Source: Edaphochlamys debaryana
Taxonomy: Eukaryota; Chlorophyta; Chlorophyceae; Chlamydomonadales
Length of the DNA stretch: 64,000 bases
Assembly (NCBI GenBank): GCA_016858145.1
Contig: JAEHOE010000007.1
Span: 248,001 to 312,000, forward strand
Direction: 5' to 3'
Shown: piece after piece, positions 11,087 through 22,600 of the stretch
How positions within the stretch are numbered: position 1 is the first letter of the stretch
How the letters are laid out: every line of letters starts with the position of its first letter
Notes under the pieces: generated by a model
Database searches by the model: none
Told to the model about the DNA's origin: nothing
What the model saw: only the letters and a program-made list of their open reading frames with translations
Position numbers and translations under genes: made by a program

Positions 11087-13674
11087 TCACACGCCCCCGC
11101 TGGCGCCCGCTCCGCCGCCCACCGCCACGCCCGCCCCTGCCCCCGCCGCGGGCGCCCAGGGCCGCGCCGCTGGCGCCAGCGCCCCCGCATGCAGGTGCAC
11201 GTGCAGGTCGGCCCAGTCCCAGCGGGGACTGGGCACAGCACCGCACGCCACCACCACGCAGCACCCCGCGCCCCGCATGCGCCGCAGCAGCGCCATGAGT
11301 CGCGCCTCGCCCAGGGCCTCGGCAAAGGCCTCCGTGTCTTCGACCAGGAGGAGGGCGGGCCGGCGGATGAGCGCGCGCGCCACGGCCAGGCGCAGCTGGC
11401 CCGCGGGCGACAGCGCTGAGCCCGTGCCCTCCCCGAGCATGGTGAAGTAGCCGTCCTGGTAGAGGGGGAGGGGGGGAGGAAGGAGGGGGTGTTGATTGCT
11501 GAGCGGGGGGGAGGGAGGGGGGGAGGTGATCGATGACGAAATGGAAACCGTGCCCTGCCCAGCCTTTGCCCCTTCCCGCTAGCTCCTGATCCCGGTCCCA
11601 CGTCTTGAGTTCAATGCTTGCCGAGAGGCCCCGCCACCACGGCACCTCCTCCTCCGCCGGCCCCCTCACCTTGAGTGTGACCGCCTCGTCGTGCAGCCCC
11701 GCCGCCCGGCACGACGCCCGCACCTCCGAGGCTGCCACCGCACGCCCCGGCACCGCCACCGCCACGTTGTCCTCCAGGGTGGTGCGGAACACGCCGCACA
11801 TGGACCTGGGTGTGTGTGGGGGGGGGTGTTGTGAGGGGGACGAGGGAGCATAGCACAGGGCTAGGTACCGGTCCGGCCAGCCCCTAGGATGAGTGTTCAG
11901 CAATCAGCAAGCAGGAGTAGAGCGCAGCGCAGGTACATGGTCCGCTGCCCCAGGCCCGGCAGCTCTAGGTGTGGGTGCAATGTTCATGGCTGCAGGGCCA
12001 CAGGGGCGGACTTGCCGCCCAAATTGCGAAAGCTTACCGGCTGATGAGCGCCACCCTGCCGCGGGGCGGGCGCAGGTCGTCGTGTCGGAAGGAGAAGGCC
12101 GCCCACTCCCAGTCCTCGCCCGCACCGGGGCCCGCGCCAGCGAGCCCGGGCCCGGGCCCCGCCGCCGCCGGCACCCCCCCAACCGCGCCCTCCGCTGCAC
12201 CGTCCGCTCCACCGCTGACACTGGCGCGGCCCGCGCCGTGGGTGTTGGCGGCGGCGAGGGCCGGGGCCTCGCGGGCGGGCTCGCGCCTCAGCAGGCGGTC
12301 GAGGGCAGAGGGGCCCAGCAGTACGGCGGCCGAGGGCAGCGCCGAGGTGGGCAGTTGAAAGGCCAGCGTGCCCTTGTACGGCGGCATGCGTAATAGCAGC
12401 AGCGACAGCAGGCCGTGCAGGCCCTCGGGGTCGTCGCCTGCGGGGGAACAGGGGAGGGGGGGGGGCGTGGGGCAGTGCTGGTTTGAGCTTTTGGCCAGAG
12501 GCACCGGGCGCTCAAGCTCAACACCCAAGCCCTTGGCTCCAGATTCCAGAGGTTGCTATAACAGAGGGGGTCCTCAGCCTGAGAATCCCCCGCACATTGT
12601 CCACAGCTTTCTCGGGCCATGTCAACCCGATTCACCTCCAACCAACCCTGCCGCACCCCTGCCTTCCCCCCCCCCCCCCCGCCTCACCCGTCAGCGCCAC
12701 AGCCTGCCCCGCCAGCACCTCCACGGTGGCGTCCCGCAGCAGCAGGCGGTCGGTGCGGCCGCGCGTGGTCAGGTGCACGCCGCTGAGCTTGAAGCCGCCC
12801 AGCAGCCGCCCGAAGTCGGGGCGGGCGGGGACCTGGGGGGTGGGTTGGAGGGGGGGGGACGGGGGGAAGAGGGGACGGTTGAGGGGCAGGGGCGGGATTG
12901 GACTGGGGGGTGGATGGCTGGTTGCGGCCCCAGGGAAGGGCCAGGGAGTCCAGTGGGGGCCTGTGTGTTGGGGCTGTGTGGCAAGGCCCCTCGAGCGCCT
13001 GTACCCCGCCCCCGACCCACATCCGGGGGCTGATGCGTGGAAAGGCAGCCGAGTGGGAACGACGGCGCCCGTGCCCCGCCGACCCACATCCCGGGGATGA
13101 TGCGTGGAAAGGCAGCCGAGGGGGAACGACGGCGCCCGTGCCCCCCCGACCCACATCCGGCCCTCACCTCTCTGTGCACCGCGCCCCCCGCCACCCATGA
13201 CCAGGGCCCGTGGCTGGCGTCGGCGGTGGCAGCCGCCGAGGAGCCGCCGCCGCGGCCCCCGGCGGAGGCCTCCACGTCCGACCCCTCCTCCGCCAGCCCC
13301 GGCCCCGCCGGCGCCAGAGCGCCCCCCGACGACGACGGCAGCCGCCCGAGCAGCGGCTCCGTCAGGCCATTACTAATGCTTGCCGTACTGGATCGAGATC
13401 TGGACCCGCCCGCCGCCGCCGCCGGCGGAGCCGCCGGCGCCGCCGCGGCCGCGGCCGCGGCGGCGGCAGCAGCGGCGGCGGCAGCAGCGGCGGCGGGGCC
13501 GCCTCCGTCGACGTCACGGAACAGGCTGCGGCCTGCGTGTGCATCCGCCCCGCCGCCCCCCGCCGGTCCGTCCTCGCCCCCCGGTGCCGCCCCGAAGGTG
13601 CCCCGGTCGTGCAGCTCCACGAGGCGCTCCACACTGCCCAGCCCCGCCATCAGCCGGGCCCAGCTGTCGCTCGC
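11087..13674 (-). other. Fusion gene part 4: linker and degenerate ABC ATP-binding domain
   Basis: Exons 13168-13674, 12688-12832, 12038-12437, 11670-11805, 11087-11455. It begins SWARLMAGLGSVERLVEL, the usual helix leading to an ABC ATPase, then a Gly/Ala-rich linker with a 19-Ala run. The ATPase is recognisable by order but its motifs are broken. Walker A is LTGGDDPEGLHGLL (no Lys, no GKST); the Q-loop position reads VALISRS (Arg for Gln); the signature is LSPAGQLRLAVARAL; Walker B is LLLVED with the Asp/Glu order reversed; the H-loop is VVVACGA (no His). A Gly/Ala-rich insertion of about 90 residues lies between Walker A and the Q-loop. ATP hydrolysis seems unlikely. Confidence 0.75.
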
Positions 13675-16600
13675 CTGCCGGGGTGAGAGGGGGTGAGTTT
13701 GGGGGAGTGTGAGAGCGACACAGCGCGGAGAGGAGGATGCTGGGTCTGGGGGCGTCAAGTCCTGAGCGGGAGAGGTCGGGAGGGGGTCGGGAGGGGAGTC
13801 AGCAGGGGATTGGAGAGGTCGGGAGGGGGGCAGGGAGTCGGGCCAGGAGGGGGTCGGGACGGTGAGGTTGTGGATGATCAAGGTGGTGATCGGGAACAGA
13901 GCACGAAGAGGGAAATGGTGGGTTAGGGGCGTCATGCCCGGGGCGTCATGCCCGGCCAGCCTCAGGAGTGCAGGGCCCTTCCTCGTTTGGGAAAGCCAGG
14001 CTCAGGCGTGAGGGGCTCCACCTAAAGCACGCCCGCACCACTACCCCCGCCACCCCACCCCCCACTCCGCCCGCACCTGCTTGAGTCCCTTCTGCAGCCA
14101 GGAGCAGTACTGCAGCAGCGCGAAGAGGGAGCCCACGGTGGTGACACCGTCGAACAGCGCGGCGCCGCCCAGGGCCAGCAGGCTGGGGGGGGGGGGGTGC
14201 GTGGGTGGCGGCAGGGTTTGAGAGGGCCTGGCCGGCTGGAACATGCGAGGATGCGACGCGAGCAGCTGCAGGGCGGCTCCCGTCCCCAAGCTCCTATCAT
14301 ATCCCTATCCCTATCCCTATCCCTATCCCTATCCCTGCATCTACCCCTCCTGCCCCGGGGCTTCCCCGTGCTGCCCACCTGCCCCTCAGCACGGCGCTCA
14401 GCAGGCTGGTGGCGGCCGAGTGGCAGTGCATGAGGCAGTTGAGCGCAAACGTGTTGGCGAAGTAGTCCCCGGCAAACAGCCTGGGGGCAGGGTGGGGGCG
14501 GGGTTGGGGGTGGGGTTGCGGGCGTGCGGGGCGTTGGAGCGTTGCCCAGGGGCGCCGTAGTGTGGCGTGGGATGGCGTGGGATCTCCCACCCCCTCTCTC
14601 CCCCTCAAAGCCTCCGCCGCCTCCCCCCCACACACACACCTGTAGTCCGCCACCGCCCTCGGCTCCAGCCCCAGCGCCGACACCAGCGGCATGGCCCCGA
14701 ACACGGTGAGCGTGAACCCGAACATGCGCCCCATGGCCTGACGGACCGCCAGGTTGAACCTGACAGGGGGGGAGCGGGAGGGAGAGGGGGAGGGGGAGGG
14801 AGAGGGGGAGGGGGGGGGAGAGGGGTGAGGGGTTAGACTGGGGAGAGGGTGGTGGGATGTGCCGTTACGCGGGGCTGTCCATGCACGTGCATGCACGAGG
14901 TGCCCCGCGCCCAGCCACCACTCTCCGCCAGACGGGGCCCCGGGCCGACCTCCCCCCATGCGTGTGAGGACCCTTCCCCTTTCCCTTCCCTCCCCTCCCC
15001 CCCCACACCTGCGCAGGTACACCCCCACCAGCCCCGCCTCCGCCACGTCCACCGCCGCCACCGCCACGAAGGCCGCCGCCAGCTGCGGCCGCCCCCGCAG
15101 CAGGTGCCCCGCGCTGGTGGCCAGGAAGGCGGCGGCGCCCAGGAACAGGGTCAGGCCCTCGACCAGCTGCCAAGGGGGGGAGGAGAGGGGGATGGGTGGG
15201 GGTCAGGAGGGGGGAAGGGTGGAGGGGGAAGGGGGAAGGGGGGTGCAGGAAGAGGGTCAGGCCCTCGACCAGCTGAAAGGGTGGGTGGGTTGGGGGGTCC
15301 GGAGGGGTGGAGGGGGGTGAAAAAGAGGAGGGTAGGCGGGGGCGGAGGCGGAGGGAGGTGTGCAGGGGGCAGGGGCATCGTGGGATGCTGGGGTGAACGT
15401 GTGAGGTGCGGCAGGGCGCTGAGCGGTAGGGAGGCAGGCCCCGGACCCCTTGGAACCCAAGCCCAGCCCCCGGTCGCTCACGTTGAACACGGTGCCCGAC
15501 ACCAGCCCCCGCAGAGTCAGCGAGTCGCCGCTGGTGCGTGCCATGAGCTCCCCCGGGCTCAGCCGCGCGAAGAAGGGCAGGTCCTGGAACACCACGTGCT
15601 CGAAGAAGCGCCTGGGGGGGTGGGGGTGGGGGTGGGGGGGTGGGGGTGGAAGGGGTGTGCGCAAAGAGGAAGGGGCAGAGGCGGCTGGGCGGCAGGCAGC
15701 GAACTCCACACGCTCACGCACTCGCGCTTTCCCCCCCTCCCCACAACCAAACAACCCCCACCCCCACCCATCCCCCACCTGAACAGCTGCCTCATGGCGT
15801 TGCGCGTGAACAGCTCCAGCACCAGGTGCCCGGCCAGGGAGAGGGCGATGTCGGAGATGATCAGGCCTTGGGGGGAGGAGGAGATGAAGGGGGGGCAGGT
15901 GGGGGCGGTGCAAGGACGGCGTATGCTCACCGCTCATTTCGTACGAGCAGGAAGCCCAGGGCACCCCAGGGACGGTGTGTTTGTGGTGGGGAAGGGGGGC
16001 GGAGGCGAGCTCCCTACGCCCGCCCCTTCATGTCCCCTGCATCCCCTGCACGCCATCCACACGACCCTGCCTGGCCCTCAAGCCGCCCCAAAACCGTGTA
16101 GGGTGAAACGCCATCGATACAATCCGTCACCAGTCACCTGTCATCTCAACTTGCCCGGCTGATAGGGACTGTATATCCGAATGCCAAACACGCTCTCCCC
16201 CCCCGCCCCGTTCTCACCCACTGCCAGCTCCAGGTTGCTCCAGAAGGCGGTGAGGTCGAGCTCGTTGAAGGCATCGAACAGGGCGGCCTCGACACGGGGG
16301 AGGCACAGCCTGGGGGGACGGGAGGGGAGGGGGCGGCAGCGGGCATCAAGCAGGGTTCAGGGCCGGGGTGGCTGTCACGAGGGCAGTGCGGATACTGCTA
16401 AGCACCCCCCGGCTGCAGTCGATGCTCACTGCACCGCCCTCGCCCGTGCACTGCTGGTGGCCCTCGCCTCCTCCCCCCCCGCCCCCCCCCTCACCTGGCC
16501 ACCAGCCCGCTGAGCATGAGTGCGTATGCGGCCAGCATGAGGGTCTTGTCGATGGACATGACCCCCACCTTCGGAAGGGAGGGGTAGGGGGCGAGGGGTT

Positions 16601-19600
16601 TAGGGAGGAGAAGGAGGGCAGCGAGGGGTGTGTGTAGAATCGCGCTCTACCCTATGGGGGTTTTACCGTAATTCCACTGTCCCCAGTCGCGCACCCTTCC
16701 CCTTTCCCCTTCCCTCTTCCCCCTTTCCCCTTCCCCTTTCCCCTTTCCCCTTTCCCCTTTCCCCTTTTCCTTCCTCAAACCGCTCTCCCTACCCACCCAC
16801 CCACCCACCCACCCACCAGGAACATGAGCAGCTTCCCCAGCGTGGGCCGCCGCCGCTGCATCACCTCCGCGTCCCCCACCAGGGGCACATAGTCCTCGTC
16901 GCCGCCGCCGGGGCCGCCGCCGCCGCCGGTGGCCCCGCTCCGGGGGCCGCCGCCGAGCAGGCCGGTGCCCGCAGACCCCGTGTACTGAGGGGTGGGGGAA
17001 CGGGGGGAGGGAGGCACAGCAAGGGAGGAGAGCACGCTCAGCACGATATGGAGGGCTAACTCAGGCGAGGTCCGAAGGACGAGCACTGTCGCTCCAGGCA
17101 CCAAGGCGTGGCCAGTTAAATGCCAAGAGGCGTCATGCTGATGCGGCGTTTGATCCCCCAAAACAAGAAACCCCGACCCCCAAGCTGCACCCCACCCCCA
17201 AGCCCCCCCTCCTTCACCTGGTAAAAGGAGCCCAGGTGGCCCCCCCACCCCTCGTCCTGCGCCACCACCTCCCCCATGGACGAGCACAGCAGCCAAGAGG
17301 GCACGCCAGCGCCCCCCAGACCTTGACCCTGCCCCTGCCCCTGCCCCGCCGCCGACCCCGCCCCCAGGAGCCCTGCGCCCCCGCCTCCGCCAGAGGCCAT
17401 GAGGCCACGGCGCGGCGGCAGCGGCGCCAGCGGCGGCAGCCCGGCGTCGCCCAACAGCGGGGTGGCGGAGGTGGCAGAGGTGGCGGCAGGCGCGGCGGCG
17501 TCGCTCAGGCCGCTGGCGACGCTGCCGGCGCCGGAAGGTGGCGGCGGCGGCGGCGGCGGCGGGTGCGCGCCGCCAGCGGCGCCGTCGAGGCCGTTCAGGG
17601 TGGTCTGGGAGGCGGCGCGCGGCGGCGTCGGCGCGCCGGCGGCGGCGCTGCCGGCGGCAGCGGCGAAGGGGGTGGCGGAGCCGCTGGTGACGGCGTTGCC
17701 GGTGCCGCTGGCGGAGGCAGCGGGGGTGGCGGCGGCGGTGGCAGAGGCGGCGAAGGATGCGTCGATGAGCTCCTTGAGGGCGGCGTTCTCGCGCCTGGGG
17801 TAGGTGAGGGGAAGTGGGGTTGGGGGAGTGAAAGGCGTTATGAGGGGCAGAGGGGAGGGGAGCTGTCGTCGAATGGCCATTTCGAAATTCGAATGGCCAT
17901 TTCGAATGGCCATTTCCCAAAGACACGCAGGCCAGGAGAAATAGCATGTGTCAAGAGGGCATGGGAAAGGGTATGGACGGAATGGAGGGAACATGGACAC
18001 TTGCAGTTTCGGTAGCGTGGCGAGCTGAGAACGAACAGGGGCTGTGTGCTCACCTCTGCCGCGTGCGGTTGGCGCTGGCGATCTCCGCCAGAGACCGCTC
18101 CGCCGCACTCAGCGCCGCGCCGCCGCTGCCGCTGCCGCTGCCTCCCGACGCCGCCGGCGCCAGGCCCAGCCCCGACGACGCCGAGCCGCCGCTGCCCGCC
18201 CGCGCCACCGCACCCGGCAACAGCGCCTCCCTCAGCCTCTCCACCTCTTGGAGAAAGCCCTCCTCCACCTCCGCCGCTGACGTGGCGGCGGCGGCGGCGG
18301 AGCCCAACGGCCCGGCGGCGGAGCTGCCGGTTCCTGCCCCCGGCGAGCTGCCGGGCAGGGCGGCGCTGCTGCCCGCTCGGCGCGTGATGGCGAAGGACAG
18401 CGGGCCACCGCCTGAGGCGGCGGACTGGAGGGCTTGCCAGCGCAGCTTGCCGGCTGGGGGTGGGGGCGTGGGTGGCAGTGGTAAGGGGGGAGAGTGTTAG
18501 GGTTCAGGGGATGGTGGGATTGGTGAGTGCGGGGCTTGAGACGGGGGCGAGGGGTGCGGTTGCAGAAAGGTGTAGGCACCATGCGCCGCCGTCTCCGGGC
18601 AGGGGACACATGGCAGCAACTAACCATACCCGACGGCCCCCCCCCCCCAGCAGACGGACGGGTTTGAGGTTTGGGGCAAGGGCAGCAACCCACAAGGGGT
18701 CTCCAAGCAGACGGACCTGGAATGGCAAAGCCGTGGTCCACGACCGGCCCGTCCGTGCGCCCATCGCCCGTGGGGTCGGCCTTGGAGGGAGCGGGAGGGA
18801 CGGGGTGGGTTGCCCCGGCCGCCGCCGCGGCCGCCGCTGCAGCTGCCGCCGCCGCCGCCTTGCCCGCCGCCGCCCCCGAGCTGAGAAAGGCCTCGGAGTC
18901 AAACGTGGGGCCTGGGGGGGGCGCGGGCGGTGCGGGAGCGTGCTGTCAGATGCCCGTGTCAGGCCTGCCGGGCGGCCTGCGTGCTCTGCGTTTCTGCGGG
19001 CGCCACTGAGGCCTGCGCCAGACTGCAGCGGGCCCTGACCGCCCACAGCCAGCCACTTCAACTGGCATCGCAGCCATCCCCCGCGCCCCCGCCCCCCCCC
19101 CGGGCCCTACGACTCCTCCCCTCCATCATCCCCCCACCTGCGCTGATGAACTCCACCAGCTCCTGGGGGAACACCAGCAGCCCCAGCTCCAGCACCGACT
19201 CATCGCACTGCACGAAGCCTGGGGGGGGGGGAGAGGGGAGGAGCAAGGGGAGGGATCGGCAGGAGCGGTAAAAGGGAGAGGGGAAGGCAGGACAGCACAG
19301 ACATAGGCGCAGGAGGTGGGCGGCGCTAACTGTTCCCGCTGGCTGTCTCTGTTTCCACCTCCTACCCCCGTGCCCCACCCCCCTACAGCCCCCCCCTCAC
19401 CCGTCCGCGCCGAGCGCATCTCCTCCGCCAGCAGCCGCGCCGCCGTCTGCGCCTTCTTGCCCTCCACCCAGCGCTCCACGCCGTCCGGGTCCAGCGAGCC
19501 CAGCACGAAGCGGCCGCCGTGGCGGGACACCTGCGTGTTCACCTGGGGGGGGGAGGGGAGGGGGGTGGCAAGGATGGGTTGGGGGGTGGCAGGGGATAGG

Positions 19601-22600
19601 GAGGAAGCTGCCGTGTGCTCACCATGTGGCGCGGGAACGGCAGATCAGCAATGCGGCCACGATACTTGTTCCCGCTCTCGCAACACGCCCCCCCCCCTCA
19701 CCTCCTGCAGCAGCGCCCCCCACAGCATGTTGATGCCCCCCGCCCTCCGCAGCTCCCGGCGGTGCAGGAAGCCGATGGCCACCAGGTGGTCCACGGCGGC
19801 CTGCAGGGGGGGGGCACGTGGGGGGGGGGGGGAGCGGAGAGGGGGAAGGGAAGGGGGAGTAAGGGGAGGGGGGATGAGTCATTCGGGGAGGGGGGGCAGC
19901 GGCCACCAGGTGGTCCACGGCGGCCTTTAGGGGGGGGAGGGGGGAGGGGGGAGAGGAGGTCCGTGGAAGAGTGAGCTGTGTCCCGTTTCCCCCCGTCCTC
20001 TGCTCCAACCCCTCTTCCCCTCGGTACCCCCCACCCCCGCTTCCCACCATCCCCCCTCTTCCTTGCCCTCTCCCCCTCCCCTCCCCCCCCCTACCTGGAA
20101 CCGCGCATCGTCCTCGTGGAAGGGCCTCAGCACCTTGAACAGCTCCGTCTTACTCAGCCCCGTACGGCGGTAGTGCGCCCACGTGGCAGCGTCTAGGGCG
20201 TAGTCAGACCCGTGGCCCTTGAGGTACCGGACCAGGGAGCGGACCACCTGGGGGGGAGGGAGGGGGGGGAGAGGGGCAGAAGGGAGGGGAAGAGGGCGTG
20301 GGTGAGGTGGGCAACTGCCGTCTTGGAGTCTGTGCAGAGAGCAAATGGGATTGAGGGTGAGGGACAAGATTGGGGCTGAAGTATGACCGGGGAGGCAAGA
20401 GGGGGAGTAGTAGAGGGGGACCGGGGAGGCAAGAGCGAAGAGCCCTCCTCGGTCGCCTTGCCCCCCCCCGGCCGGCCCCACCTGCTGGCTGGCCGTGAAG
20501 GGCGTGCCGTCCTTCTCCAGCTCCCACACCAAATGGAACTCGGTGGTCAGGGCGTGAACGCAGGGGCGGATCAGGTCGGCGGCAATGTCCTCGCGGCACT
20601 GGGGGGGCAGGGGACAAGGGGGGTGCATGGCGTCGACGATGGGAACTTGGGGTCTGGGGAGATGCAGCTGCAACTTCCCGGTATGCCCTCACACTGCCGA
20701 GCGCTCACGCACCTGCAGTGTGTAGAAGAGCTGGGCCTGGCCGGGGGCGGACTTGAGGATGAGGACCTGGGGGGGGGGGGGAAAAAGGAGAAGGGAATGA
20801 TACTCTCCCTCCCGGCCCGTCACTCTCCCGCGCCCCGTTAACCCCCCCGCCCGGCACTCGCCTCGTTCTGCGTCACGTCGCGGCTCATGAAGTACTCAGC
20901 CAGCCAGTCCTGGGGGCAGGAGGGGGGGGGGGAAAGAGGGGAGGGGAACTTGTGGGGGCAGTGGAGACGCGGTGGTGTGGGCGACGGCGGGGCCCCCTGA
21001 GAGAAGGCTGCTCCGCGGGCGCTCTTTCCCACCCCTCAGCGCGACACCCCCCGCCCCCCCCCCGGTCCCCCCCCACACACCTACCTTGCTCAGCACCTCG
21101 ACGTCCTGGGGCTCCAGCACCAGCCCCCCCAGGCGGCACCCCGCCACCGCCTCACGCGCAGCACGCCGGGCCTCGGGGCTGCAGCACAGCACAGGTGTTG
21201 AGGATGGCGGGGGAGGGGGAGGGGGAGAGAGGGGTGAGGGGGAGCAGGGCGCAAGGCCAGCAGTGCAGGCGGCTGTCAGCTGGAGAGCTCAGGTGCCGCC
21301 CGTACCTGTACTGCTGTACGAACAGCAGTACGTCCACGTCGAAGGACCCGGGCGGCTCGGGCTGGCCGTACTTCTCCTTGAGCAGCTTGCGCGCGATGCC
21401 GCCCTTGATGCCCATGCCTTGGGGGGGGAGGAGGGGGAAGAAGAGGGAAGCGTGAGAACAGGAACGACACTGTGGGGTTGCAAGCCACCCCAACCAGCAT
21501 ACCCTCCAAAGCAACATGAACATACGCATACCCAGGCCCACCCACTCCACGCCAACCTTTCCGTCCCACCCCCGAGCGCCTGCCCTCCACCCTCCCCTTC
21601 TCCACCCCCCCCTGCGCTCACCCACGGGCAGGTCCTCCACGAAGGCCGCGATGTGCGGGGTGGTCTCCCACAGCGCCCCCAGGTCCAGCCCCTCGGCCGC
21701 CACCACCACGGGCTGCCGCACCAGGTCGTAGTGCACCTCGCGCACGGGCCGGGGCGTGAAGAGCGCGGGGATGAGGCGCCAGCGCTGGGTGCGGAAAGAG
21801 GGGGGGACGGGAGGGGAGGGGAGGGGAGCGGGGGGAGGGCTTGGATGTGGGAAGCATGCGAGAAGCATTGACGAGGCGGCCAGCGACGCAACCGACCGTC
21901 TGGGCAACGGACACCGCACCGGACCGGATCGCGACGGCACCGTACGGCACCCGTACCTGCAGCAGGTGGTAGGCCCCCGATGCGGCGGCCGCCATGAGCA
22001 GTACCACCAGCAGCACCCGCAGGATGATGTCCCAGGGCAGCGAGGCGACTGCGGCGCGGGGTGTGGGGTGGTGTGAGAACGGGGCCAAGCAGGAGCATGC
22101 GGTGGGCAGCCGTTGGCGGTTGGGCGTGGAGGTCTGAGGACAGACATGGGTGGGGCGCACAGGGCGTGTCGTCACCTCGACGCGGCCATGCCCCCGTGGG
22201 GACCTGCCCCGAAGGGCCGAATCCCGGCACTCACCGGGCCCAACGCCCTCGCCCCCCAAGCCCCCCTCACCCCCGTCATCGGCGTAGGCGGGGAAAGAGA
22301 TGGGGTCCGTCAGCTCGCTGCCGCACGTGCCGTACGCCACGCCGGGCGTGTCGCCGCCGCCGCCCCCCAGGGCCGCGAGCCCCCAGGGGCCCCCGACGTC
22401 GCCGCCGGCGGCCGCGGCGTGCGGTGCAATGACGGCGGAGCAGTCCTTGAGCTGCAGGGTGCCCTTGGACAGGCACACGCGGACCTGCGGGGGGCGGGGG
22501 GGAGGTGGCAGGGGCGGAAGGACGAGTTGGGTGTGGCAGGGGTGGGTGCTGACCCTGTATGGCAGGGGTGGGTGTGGCGGGAGCGGAGGCTCCGGGGCGA

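Larger units (their letters stand above)
14077..18453 (-). other. Fusion gene part 3: coiled-coil linker and ABC membrane domain
   Basis: Exons 18054-18453, 17218-17794, 16817-16984, 16495-16568, 16218-16309, 15779-15866, 15482-15611, 15009-15166, 14640-14759, 14379-14480, 14077-14182. The first two carry Gly/Ser/Ala-rich sequence with a likely coiled coil spanning their junction (AERSLAEIASANRTRQR, then RENAALKELIDASF). The rest is a type-I exporter membrane domain of ABCB/TAP type: RPTLGKLLMFLVGVMSIDKT, an extended helix, and the diagnostic intracellular loop LSPGELMARTSGDSLTLRG. The last helix runs SLFALLQYCSWLQKGLKQ. About six TM segments can be counted. Several introns contain G/C simple repeats. 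Confidence 0.75.

Noticed and set aside
13382..13674. CRISPR, operon or bacterial gene structure anywhere in the window
   Set aside because: Spliceosomal introns, poly(A) signals and algal proteins throughout; no repeat-spacer arrays or ribosome-binding sites.
14301..14336. ATCCCT repeat as a possible telomere remnant or CRISPR-like array
   Set aside because: Perfect 6-bp simple repeat without spacers, inside an intron of a nuclear gene.
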